DNA of 64,000 bases from Exophiala sp. HKRS030 (taxonomy: Eukaryota > Ascomycota > Eurotiomycetes > Chaetothyriales > Herpotrichiellaceae). This document shows, piece after piece, positions 1-10,080 of the stretch (its first letter is position 1; every line of letters begins with the position of its first letter). The position numbers and the translations under genes were made by a program. The notes beneath the pieces were generated by a model. That model saw nothing but the letters and a program-made list of their open reading frames with translations. It made no database searches and was not told where the DNA came from. The DNA lies in NCBI GenBank assembly GCA_023897205.1, contig JAHWDD010000012.1:992001-1056000 (forward strand). Direction: 5' to 3'.

Positions 1-416
1 GACCTTGTCTATTCGTTCGTCCGCCGTTGAGTCCTGAGTACCTTCATCGGTCGGGTCGGGTACTCCCCGCTTGGGTTCCGGCCGAGGGGCTCTTGTTAGG
101 TCCTTTGCTTACTTGAACCACCTAGTTAGCAACTTAGTATCACGCGTTCAACTACCTTAGTTACTAGGCACCTACTAGGTACCGTGTACTCTGTAGTTAT
201 GTGGCAGCTAGTGTGGCAGCTAGTGAGGCAGTTAGTAACGACTGACTCCCCCGTCTTAACTCCATCCTTATGCTGCAACCCACATCAACCAGTCTCTTTA
301 TCCCGACATTCTACGACTAACCTGTGGTAGCCTGTAGGCTCTTTCACACTCATCATATCGACTTTGGCTTGCATCTTTGGGAGCGCGCATGTCCAATATA
401 TGGCTTTTGAAACCTA
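1..416. other. 5' flank of the first gene, no gene seen
   Basis: No open frame of note. It contains a short imperfect tandem of a GTGGCAGCTAGT-like unit (about 200-236) and, at 170-180, a palindromic ACCTA-C-TAGGT motif that recurs upstream of other genes in this window. It is probably promoter and 5' leader of the gene starting at 417. Confidence 0.5.
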
Positions 417-2056
417 ATGTCCACAAATCCTTTCCGCCGTAGTTCGTTCAAAGACGCTGCTGGTGCTGGTGCTGGCAGTGGTCCCAAACTACCTGATTCA
501 ATTCCATTGCCAGCGGATCACCGCGGCTCCAGTCCTGTTCCCTTATCTGTCGATACTAGAGGCGAGTGAACCTCCGCCCAATACTCAGATCCAATTCCAG
601 TCCATGACTGACCGGTGCCATCGTTGATGCAGTTTCCAACGCATCACAAAAACATGTGAACTTCGCTTCCCCACCCGATATCATCTCGCCAGCATCATAT
701 CCCCCGTCCCCAGAGTCCTCGAGACAAGAAGTCCCCTACCCTCCCACGAACCCTGTCCAATCCGGGTACCAGCGCACCACCTATAACCAGCCGCTCTCCG
801 ACGACTCGTTCCTGGCAGGGCCATCCGCGGAGAATCATGACAAGGCGTTTGAACAAGCGTGGAACAATACCATAGCAAATGCTGGGGTCTCGTCACCGCC
901 TGTGGTTTCTTATCCATCGACGAAAGAGGATGCTGTGACAAATACACTGGGGCGTTTTGCTAGTAGAGCACAGCGAGCTGGCAATGAGTCTGGTCAAGTG
1001 GGCTCTTCACACCAGGCAATGGATGTGAATGCATTCACGAAGCTTCTGCTTACGGGGGAAAGAGAAAACGTTGTCCCTCGAGATCGGGTGGCGCAAGAAA
1101 GCTTCCCTATGAACAACTTAGTACCAGTAAGTGAAAGCAGCTCCAGCGCGGATACAGCATCGATCTCACAGCGCTCGCTCTTCGAGACTGTACAACCGTC
1201 GGTTGAAGAAGAAAGCCCTCGATCTTCGTACGAGGCAGAGTCGAAAGAAGTCACGCAAGATCGACAGACTGCGTCAACCACAGATGCTCGAAAGAAACCA
1301 CCTCCACCAAAGAGTCGAAGGGGAAAGCCCCTCAGAGAATCTACCGGCGAGCAAGAGGCCAAACAGAACTTCAACAAATTTATCGATTCTCTTTCTATGC
1401 CTGTCGGCCGTACTGTCAGCACTGAAAATCCTGTTCTCAGGTCTCCGACAGTAGAATCGGGTCAAACACCGGAACTCGTCGGCAACACAGACGCGAACGA
1501 ACAATCTGTCAAAAGAACTCCTCCAGCACCTCCTCTTGCCCGTCGAAAGAGTCAACAAGTACCGGGCAAGCCTTTGTTGACAAGGAGTAGCTCTTCTCGA
1601 TATTCTGTTTTGAGCGAATACGATGCTCCTCCAAGTCCGTCGGCAACAAACACTACCTTCAAAGCACCACCCCCGCCTCCTTCGCGACGAACTACTGCCA
1701 CCAACGAACGCCGTCCTTCATTTGACGTGAAATCGGTTCCCGAGGATGGACAATTTGTCACGGGTGCCTCAGATTCGGACCTCTTTAACAGCGAGCCACG
1801 GCCCGGAATGGCACGAACCCCATCATATATGAAGCGAAACAGCCCAGGACTGCCTCCTCCTATCCCTCCTCCTCGTCGCGGGCGGGGATCTAGCCGTAGT
1901 AGTGTCGAAACTCAGCGTCCATCTATGGCAACACTCGGACTCACGGATGGGGGCGGGAGTCAAAGGGATAGCGGCGACATAGATCGGACGGACATTTTGG
2001 CAGACCTCGCAGCTTTGCAACGAGAGGTAGACGCTGCCCGGGCTTCAGCAGGGTAA
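417..2056 (+). CDS. Proline-rich, intrinsically disordered fungal protein of unknown function
   Basis: Two exons, 417-561 and 633-2056, giving 522 residues. The ATG at 417 is the only one that adds a sensible first exon. The intron (562-632, 71 nt) starts GCGAGT rather than GT, ends GCAG, has a CTGAC branch site near 608, and only this GC-AG junction keeps frame. Without exon 1 the frame has no ATG start. The product is rich in Ser, Pro and basic residues, with several PPPP-K/R and PPxPPxR segments that look like SH3- or WW-binding sites, and ends in a short predicted helix (ILADLAALQREVDAAR). No catalytic domain is visible. Such proteins often act as adaptors in actin or polarity networks, but that is inference only; I do not recognise a named orthologue. 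The final length is confident, the function is not. Confidence 0.75.
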
Positions 2057-3419
2057 AGGAGAGAAGGAGCAAGTGTGCCCAGTATCTATACACGTTCGTA
2101 AGAAAAGCAAAGCTCTGATTGTCCTAGTCTGGATCTCCATGTGGCGGACGACCAGGTCCACTACATGACATTTCCGTGCAATTAATGGGCTCAACTGTTT
2201 AGTCAAAAGGTCATCTGGTGAGTCCGTTCCATTGCGTTGCGAAATGATGCTCAGAGTTCCATGAATGATGCCAGACTCGAAGCACTCGGACCTTGAGTGG
2301 GAGGGCCTCGAGGGCCTGGTAACCAGCCACTTAAATGCGTGCTTTGAGGACCAAGGCTGTGGCAGTCATCAGTCATAGGGGGGCTTGGACCCGCCGAGTC
2401 AAGGAAGCCTCGGGCGTTTAGTGGTGCGTCGCTGTACGTTTTATGCCCAATGACGTAGCATGAGACCCTTAGTCCCGCCTAAAAGTCTAGACAGCATGAA
2501 CCTCCAATGCCTCTTCCTCTTCCAACCAACAGAATGTCAAGTTCAGGTCAGTGCCTGAAAGCTTGTGACCATGATTTTGTACGGCACGACGTTTTCCGTC
2601 TCTGGCGAAACCATAATGTCGAGGAGTAGAATGAAAAGAATTGAAGGGAGAGCGGATGCAGGGTCGAGAACATGCATAAGATATCTAGTATGCGACAAGA
2701 ACTTGGACCTGCTGCCTGGATATACTCGCACGACTCCGTACATGCATGGATCACGCCTCTGGATATCCCTACTCACTAAACGCTTTGTAGATACCTAATA
2801 ATTAAGCACTTCAACTACGGAATACATCTTTCAGTGGAGCGCTAAAGCTTTCCAATGTGCCCAACTCCAACCAGAAATCTGGGTTCTCCTAGTCTCGTTC
2901 AAGGCCTGGAGTTCGTCACATTTTGGATCTGGGGATTCGGGGCGGAGCACCTGAAACTTTCCCCAAGTTGCAGCGCAGAGGCACACTTCAACGCTTCACT
3001 TTTAGATACTTTTCATGACCTTGATTTCTTGTTTGATCTACCAAACTCTTCATCTCTTCCTCCACTCTGATCTACCCCTTACCGTTATCCATAACATATC
3101 AACACCACGCCCCGTCACGTCTTTTGTCCAGAAAGATCGTGAGTATATCACACCAAGACCTCGTGAATCTGACCACCACGACGCCTACCCCTCTATACCA
3201 CTTCACGGCGCAACAGACTGCAAACCCAAGCAACCAGTGCCATCACCTTGGGCTCATTCCAATCCTGGGCACTGAGACGGGCGCTTTGACCCGATCGTTG
3301 TCTTCGTTCTTCCATCTCCCATCTCCCATTTCCAGCAGCACCTACCAGAATTATTCTCAATCCCAAGCATACTTCATCTCCGACCCCTATCATCCACCAG
3401 TCGTCCTTCCTCCACCAAC
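2057..3419. other. Intergenic spacer, no gene seen
   Basis: About 1.36 kb between two genes on the same strand. Open frames here are under 110 codons, overlap on both strands and show no recognisable domain. The last 400 bases are pyrimidine-rich and probably hold the promoter and leader of the next gene. Confidence 0.5.
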
Positions 3420-4404
3420 ATGCCGAACAGAGGTCCTACCCTGATCAATTGTACGTATTGCTAGGGCGACTTTATGCTCATAAGCACTGAACTAATATGC
3501 TTGACTTTCAGTACCTCCGCCTCCCTCCGACCCCGCTACTCCCAGTGAGTTGGGTCCCGGCACCCCAAACTCCACCACCACCTCTCTCTCTGCACTCTCT
3601 GTCGTCGCTATTAAAGATGGTGCAATGGGTCACGGAGGCAGAGGCGCAACAGCATCTGCAAACACCCTTGAAGCCGAGCGTGCCGATCGAATCTCCCGCC
3701 TGGCAGGACTCGAGCGTGTAGCCACGACTCGATCAACGCCGTATGGACATGCAGGCTCAGGGCAGGGTATATTATACGGACAGGCACCCTACGACGGTGT
3801 TCCTCAATTCAGAGAGCGAAGCACTGTGGGAAGTGCCAGTGCTACAGGGAGCGTCGGCGGCAGAACCACTTGGGCTAGTGGTAGCATCGACTATGATGCG
3901 GACAAAATGAGTGAGGATCAAGATGATGGAGTATCCAGCAACGGCGGCTTCAGTGACGAAGATAAGGCTAGTCTAGTCGGCTTTGGCGAAGGCGCAGGCA
4001 GCACAGTCAGCGGTCCCGTCTCGAGTCTTCATAATACCCGGGCTTCGATTTCACGCCAGAGCACCAATGTCAACGCCCCAACAACGCCCAAGACTGGCAC
4101 GTTTCCTGCATTTGTCTCTGGACAGAGTACGCCAATGAGTGGCATCACACCCAGTGGTGCCGCGGGAAGCGCTGATCCCAAGATGATGGATGGAATTACC
4201 TACGATCAACACTTTCTCGACACGACCATGCAGCCCGCACCGCCACTGGATCAACCACACGAATCCCATCGGTTGTCGGGCTTCGGAACCGAAATGGCAG
4301 AGGGTATCCTGAGGGAGAGGCTCAGCGAAGTAGATCAAGCTCGTCGTGCATTGGGTACGCCAGACAGTCAAAATCTGGGCAAGTTTCCATTCGAGAAGGA
4401 GTAA
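3420..4404 (+). CDS. Conserved-looking Ser/Thr/Gly-rich fungal protein, function unknown
   Basis: Two exons, 3420-3450 and 3512-4404, 307 residues. Exon 1 encodes only ten codons and one base (MPNRGPTLIN). The intron (61 nt) has GTACGT donor, a CTAAT branch site and TTTCAG acceptor; without it no ATG opens the frame. The protein has a short ordered-looking segment near residues 65-75 (RADRISRLAGLER). A low-complexity region with Thr-Pro, Ser-Pro and acidic runs follows (ADKMSEDQDDG, then SDEDKASLVGFGEG). It ends in a helical tail (EMAEGILRERLSEVDQARRAL) and LGKFPFEKE. I believe the family is conserved in filamentous ascomycetes but cannot name it; no enzyme motif, signal peptide or membrane segment is present. 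The many Ser/Thr-Pro sites suggest a phosphorylated regulatory protein (inference). Confidence 0.75.
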
Positions 4405-5412
4405 TTGAAGCTAGATAGAGATGGTTGAAGTTGGGTAGGCGTGCTCTGGTCATATGATTTTCCTTTTCCTTGACAGGTCGATCTGCGGTTGTCGCCGACT
4501 TTGGGCTGGGCGCATGTACTCGTATGATATGACTATTACCAAGGATTGAGTGAAAGGGTGGACATGATTCGGGTTTTCGGAAGCGATAATGGCGTTGGTC
4601 TGAATGACCGGGCAGAGGATAGTCACCATGCGGGACAAAGCTGGTCAAGGGATTTATGAGTGGCATGATCGACTTTATACCAGGTGTTTGGGAAATGTGT
4701 GTCATCAAATTAGATTGCTTGGTCTGTAATAAGTTTCTACGATCCGCAGGAGAGATCCGATACTTACGCGATCCGGCGTGAGTAGATCTTATAGATTGAC
4801 TCTGATATTTGTGGTGTGTTGGGTATCTTTGACGAGGCTCTGACGCACAGCCTCAGGTGTCGACTTAGTGTTGCTCTCGGGCAACTGTGGTTAGCGCGTA
4901 GTTTAAAGGCAGCGGAACCAAACCTATAATGGCCTGGTGCGGACGATATGCCGACGATTTCCAGGCCTCTAGCGTCGCCTTAGTGGGCCTATTTTGCGCA
5001 TGTCTGACAAGTTTTCGAATCGGATTATTGTTGTCACTCACTTTGTTTGGCCGTATGTCTTCAAGAATCTTCGCTTCATTTCTTGTCTACTCCCCTACCC
5101 TTGGTTTTTTGCTCACCTTCACCCTCACCCTCGTCTTCTTTACCCTCTTCCACTCCTCGTCACCACGCAATTTGTCTGTCCACCGCAATCGCTGACATTG
5201 ACTTGTCAAGTACGGAAACCGCCGAATTGTGACAATTCTTCCTGCGTCCCTGCTCACCGGATTTTCCTGCCCGCACCCGCACCCGCAAAAAAGATACCCT
5301 TGGACGACTAAAGTCCACCTTTTCGAGGATTGCTGCCTACCAGATCAAAGTCCAAGATTCTTACGACCCTACTTGCTCGCTCTTAATACATTGTGTTTGG
5401 GCAGTGACAGAA
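4405..5412. other. Intergenic spacer and probable 5' leader of eIF2A
   Basis: About 1.0 kb. The part from about 5080 to 5170 is a long pyrimidine-rich tract (CT-rich runs), typical of fungal core promoters and transcription start regions, directly upstream of the eIF2A start. No gene is supported. Confidence 0.5.
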
Positions 5413-7951
5413 ATGGCGACCACGACGCAGTTTGCGTGTACGTATCCCTCAAGGAGCCGCCCGCAACCCTTACGTCAACTGGCTAATAAAATATACATTT
5501 AGTCCGTACACTCAAGGAGGTTGGAATCGTTAATGGTGCTCCCCATTACGAATCACTCCCTGACTTTCAAAGGTTTGAGATTTCATCAGTCCCTTTTGGA
5601 GTCTTGTTCCTGACTTGGCCTCTAGACCGGAAGGAAATATCCGCTCATGTGCCTATTCTCCCTGCGGACGTTACTTTGCATGGACCACCGTCGATAAGTA
5701 TGCCTCAGAACGCCCTTCTACCAACAATGACCGTCCTCTGATACTGTTTATCCTAGAGTCAATATCATCAACGCTGACACTGGCGCCATCATCTCCACTC
5801 TTCCAGCCGAAAATGTCTTCGAATTGGGTTTCTCACCGCTCGGAACTTACATCATTACCTGGCAGCGGCCATCAAAAGACGAAAATGGTGATGCGGTCAA
5901 GAACTTGAAGGTGTGGTTGGTCTTTGACGACAAGGCCGCTGCAGAGGGTGTTGAAAAACAGCCGCTTGCGGCTTATGTGCAAAAATCCCAAACTGGCTGG
6001 AATTTGCAGTACACCTATGACGAGGCATTTTGTGCCCGCACTGTGACAAACGAGATTCAGATATACCAAAGTCATGATCTTTCCACCGTCTGGAATAAGA
6101 TCCGCATTGAAGGGGTTACCGAATTTGCCGTGTCGCCTGGGAAGAATCATTCTATCGCAGCATTTGTTCCAGAAAGAAAGGTACCTTGGAGAGACTATGA
6201 AAGCCACACTTAAAAAAAATAGACCAACTAATCTTTTGACAGGGTCAACCCGCCGCTGTCCGGGTATATAATGTCCCGAGTTCACCACTCCTGCCTCGCA
6301 GAAGAATTTCTTCAAAGGAGACAAAGTCCAATTGAAATGGAACGACAATGGCACTTCTTTGATTGTGCTGGCACAAACTGAGGTCGACAAGACTGGGAAG
6401 AGCTACTACGGAGAAACCACTTTGTATTTGCTCAGCGCGAGTGGAGGGTTTGACTCAAGGATTGACCTTGGTATGTGATGTCTCCTGTTGACGGTACGAC
6501 AGCCCAACTAACCTCTACCACCAGATAAAGAAGGACCCATTCATGATGTTTCGTGGTCACCAAAGTCCAACAGCTTTGCCGTTGTATATGGCTATATGCC
6601 GGCTAAAACCGTCATCTTTAACTCCAAAGCGCAGGTTGTTCATACTTTCCCCCTTGGTCCGCGAAATACCGTACTATATTCTCCTCATGGCCGTTATGTT
6701 CTCGTGGCTGGATTCGGCAACCTTGCTGGCCAAATGGATATTTATGATCTTGAAAAGGACTTTACCAAGATATGTACCATCGAAGCCAGCAATGCTAGTG
6801 TCTGCGAGTGGTCACCCGATGGGATCCATATCTTGACAGCCACAACATCACCTCGTCTTCGAGTCGACAATGGCATTCGTATCTGGCACGCCAGTGGTCC
6901 TCTCGTTTACAACGGAGAAATGAACGAACTGTATAATGTGTACTGGCGACCACAGCAGGCAGCGGCTCATCCTTTGGCTCCCAATCCACTCAGTGCCCCA
7001 CCATTGTTGCATAGCAGTGCCACGGATTATATGGCAACGCGGAAGACGCCTAGTAAGCCAGCTGGGGCTTATCGACCTCCTGGCGCTCGAGGTCAGGTCA
7101 CTCCATTATCATTCAAGCGGGAAGATGAGGGTGGTGCTGCTTATGTTCGAGATGGTACTTCTTCATTCTCCAGCAACGTCAACGGCTTTGGCAAACCCCG
7201 CCAACGTGTTGTGCCTGGAGCTGAAGCGGTCGAGGACAAAGGTCCACTACCTCCTGGTGCGGCCCCTGGAGGCGGAGTAAGTCTAACAGGCACAGGTGAA
7301 GGTGCTGATGGAGAGCCTTTGTCCAAGGCTGCAAAGAAGAACGCAAAGAAGCGTGAGGCCAAGAAAGCTGCAGCTGCTGCCGCCAAGGATCAGCCAGGAC
7401 CTGGAAGTCTTGCACCTGAGCAGACTGGAGCAAACAAGAAAAGCCCTAGTCGAAGTCCAGATGGTCGTGGACACCAACGAAGTCAAAGCCGAACTTATGT
7501 ACCTGCGCCAGGTCTGGAACCTCCAACTGGCCCCAGAAAGGAACGCAGTCGAAGTAATTCTCGCAGACAACGCGGTGATACAAACGGCTCGCATCATGGC
7601 CAGACTAATGGTTTCACCAAGGGTTCTGGACCATCAACACCAAATCAGAGAGGTGGTCGGGGAAACACGCCCGCCAGTATCAACACTACTGGTCAAATCC
7701 CACCGCCCCCTCCCATTCCTGCTGGAGAACCACCTGAACTGGAAGTAACAAGCCCAATGACGCCCGGCGCAAGTCAAGATCCAAAGGATAAGAAAATTAG
7801 GGGTCTATTGAAGAAGATTCGTGCCATCGAAGACCTAAAGATGCGATTTGCTGGCGGCGAGAAATTGGAGGACACTCAAATGCGGAAAATCACCAGCGAG
7901 GACAGTGTCCGAAAGGAATTGTCTGGATTGGGATACTCCGGACCCGTTTGA
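5413..7951 (+). CDS. Eukaryotic translation initiation factor 2A (frame broken once)
   Basis: Six exons: 5413-5437, 5503-5572, 5626-5697, 5757-6180, 6243-6470, 6525-7951. The product binds initiator tRNA and the 40S subunit in alternative, GTP-independent initiation. The N-terminal 430 or so residues form the WD-like beta-propeller of the family (YSPCGRYFAW, FSPLGTYIITWQRP, YSPHGRYVLVAGFGNLAGQMDIYD, CEWSPDGIHILTATTSPRLRVDNGIRIW). A basic, Ala/Lys-rich linker follows (KAAKKNAKKREAKKAAAAAAK), then the C-terminal helical tail (KIRGLLKKIRAIEDLKMRFAGGEKL). About 748 residues once repaired; longer than typical because of the disordered linker. Exon 5 changes frame at 6279-6281: the codons for VRVYNVP are followed by the expected FTTPASQKNFFKGDK in the next frame, as if one T were missing from a TTT. 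Read literally the product stops about 20 codons later. Identity is very sure; the break is probably a sequence error. Confidence 0.93.
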
Positions 7952-8922
7952 GCTTACATTGTTCTTTATCTACGCTGTTGGAACATGACGTCTTTTATGG
8001 ATCAAGACCAGGCGTCTGGCAAGTGAGTCGTCGACTGTCTGTTCCAAGCTTTGAAATTACAAAAGGTTGCGGTTGTTGGTGGCCGTAGCGTTGCGATGGA
8101 AGTCTTGATCGAGATCTTCAACTATGGCCATGTCAATGCCATACGGCAGCTACTCAGACCAACGCCGCACTCGAACTTCTCATGATCTCTTCCACGCGGA
8201 TCGTCTTTAAAGACGATCAGGGGAGAGTTTGACGAAAAAACCTCAATACCCCTGTTACACCAGATTTTCTTGTCTTCTGTCGGTCGTGGAGTGAGGTACT
8301 GAGAGGAATTTGTTTTTCTTTTTGCATAGCGACTTCTCTCATAACTGCATACGAGAGCGGCGCGAGTGTTTTACGGCAATTCATATCAACATTATAAATC
8401 GATGATGGAATTGGATCAACCTTTACAGGGAAGGGAAAGTAAGGATAGGATAGGACAGGATTGCAAGGACCAGCAAGGGATACAGGCAAGGAATGACGGG
8501 ATGCGACACAGCAACAACTTCGTGATCTCGAATGTAAACATCGTGCCTGAACTTGAATTTAAGTCCGACGCCAGGGAGCCTGTGTGCGTGCCAGAGGGAG
8601 TGATGTCAGAACATAGCCATGACCAGAACAATGACTGCACGATCATGATTGGCAGCCTGAAGCCGACTCCTGCTATCCTGCTTTGCGTGAATGTACATGT
8701 GCCAGCTCGTCCTCAATCTATACGCATTGCATCAAATCACATCACATCGTACACCCACACACCTTCGCCAGAGACTCAGGAGGTACAGATGTATATGTGC
8801 ATACCACAGATCGATACATGCTCAGAAACCAATCTACACCGTACCTCGACTGTACCTCCCCTGTTCCGGACGGATGCAGAACGCAGAACGCAGAACGTAG
8901 GACGCAGAACCGAGCTTGCCAC

Positions 8923-8952
<30 letters not shown>
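8923..8952. repeat. Homopolymer C run of 30
   Basis: Thirty consecutive C as given, directly after an array of CGCAGAA-like heptamers. G4/i-motif-type structure is possible. The true length is doubtful because this assembly seems to mis-size homopolymers. Confidence 0.9.
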
Positions 8953-8953
<1 letters not shown>

Positions 8954-9096
8954 TCTCTCTTTCTGACCCCTAGCGGCTGGCAGTTTGTCATCAGTCCCAA
9001 AAGAATTAAGAAACCAAACCAAATAGAAGGGAAAAAATGTCGAAAAAAAGCAGAAAAAAAGAATTGAAAACATGCAGCATTCCTCATTTATGTATT

Positions 9097-9117
9097 GTGT
9101 GTGTGTTTGTGTGTGTC
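9097..9117. repeat. Interrupted (GT)n run
   Basis: Short GT dinucleotide run with one extra T; an ordinary microsatellite. Confidence 0.7.
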
Positions 9118-10080
9118 TCTGTGGCTTGTCCAGATGACCAGGACTAATCATCGTCGGTGACTGATGGATGGCCATGGTCACCTTTCATCCTTATCCTCAT
9201 CCTCACCCTCGCTCTCACCCTCGCCTGATACGATACCGATACCGATAGCGGTACGGCCGGATTCATGATGCGAAGTGACGTGAATTGAGATGAAATGTAA
9301 GCCTGCTAGACCTCCCTCATGCCCCTTCCTCTACGTATCTCTTGTGCCCATCTCTGGCCGCAAGTCGAGGGACCAGGTGGATGGAGCAGCACATACAGAC
9401 CCTGCCTGGCTCTGCGCATCAAGACCAACACCAAGACCAACCAACCCACGCTAAGTCAGAAGTGCACATCGTAGCTGTCCCCCGCACCACGGCCTGGTAG
9501 CAGCCCACACTGACCGACGACGGGAAACCGTCGTGGGAAGAAAGCACCAGTTGCAGGCATAAGGGGTGGCGAGGAGCCCTGGCTGGGGAAGGGATTGGGG
9601 ATTGGGATGATGGAGAGGACGGGGATGTGAGAACGAGAGGGAAAGGGACAAGAGGGGGCTTCTGCAAGGCTGCCTCCGATTTAAAAAAAGGAGGGATTTG
9701 ATCTCTCGCGAAGATTACTGAGCTGTGACATAAGGTATTGATCTCACCTTGCGCTCCACCTTGCATCGCGATGTGAGGGGTTTGTGTGTGTGATGTGTAG
9801 AAGAGATTGAAGAGAGGGATTCAGACAGGACGAGACAGGCTAGAAGAAGGTGACGCTGAAGGAAATGTGGGAGGCAAAAAATGCCTGATATTGCTAAACG
9901 ACAAACGGAAGGATCACAGATTGAAAGGAATGCAGCATAGATATAGGAATGGTGAAGCACTTTGCTTCTAATTAACCAATTCAGGCCTCCATTTGGGTAT
10001 CGTACACAAAGAGTTCCTCGAAATGCTATGTGAATCGCTGAAAATCTTCTGGGATCAGTAAAAAGCGCTTGACTTAACAG

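Larger units (their letters stand above)
7952..10080. other. Intergenic spacer between convergent genes, with poly-C and GT repeats
   Basis: About 2.1 kb between the 3' ends of eIF2A (+) and the WD40-like gene (-). It holds a 30-base C run, a small array of CGCAGAA-like units just before it (about 8878-8915), and a GT-rich run near 9100. The 233-codon open frame at 8366-9067 only exists because it runs through the poly-C as polyproline; I do not count it as a gene. Confidence 0.5.

Noticed and set aside
6264..6301. A 38 nt intron to explain the eIF2A frame change
   Set aside because: Shorter than all other introns here and removes a conserved strand; a missing base is simpler.
8366..9067. 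233-codon open frame on the + strand
   Set aside because: It only stays open by crossing the poly-C as polyproline; no domain, and its end is low-complexity Lys.
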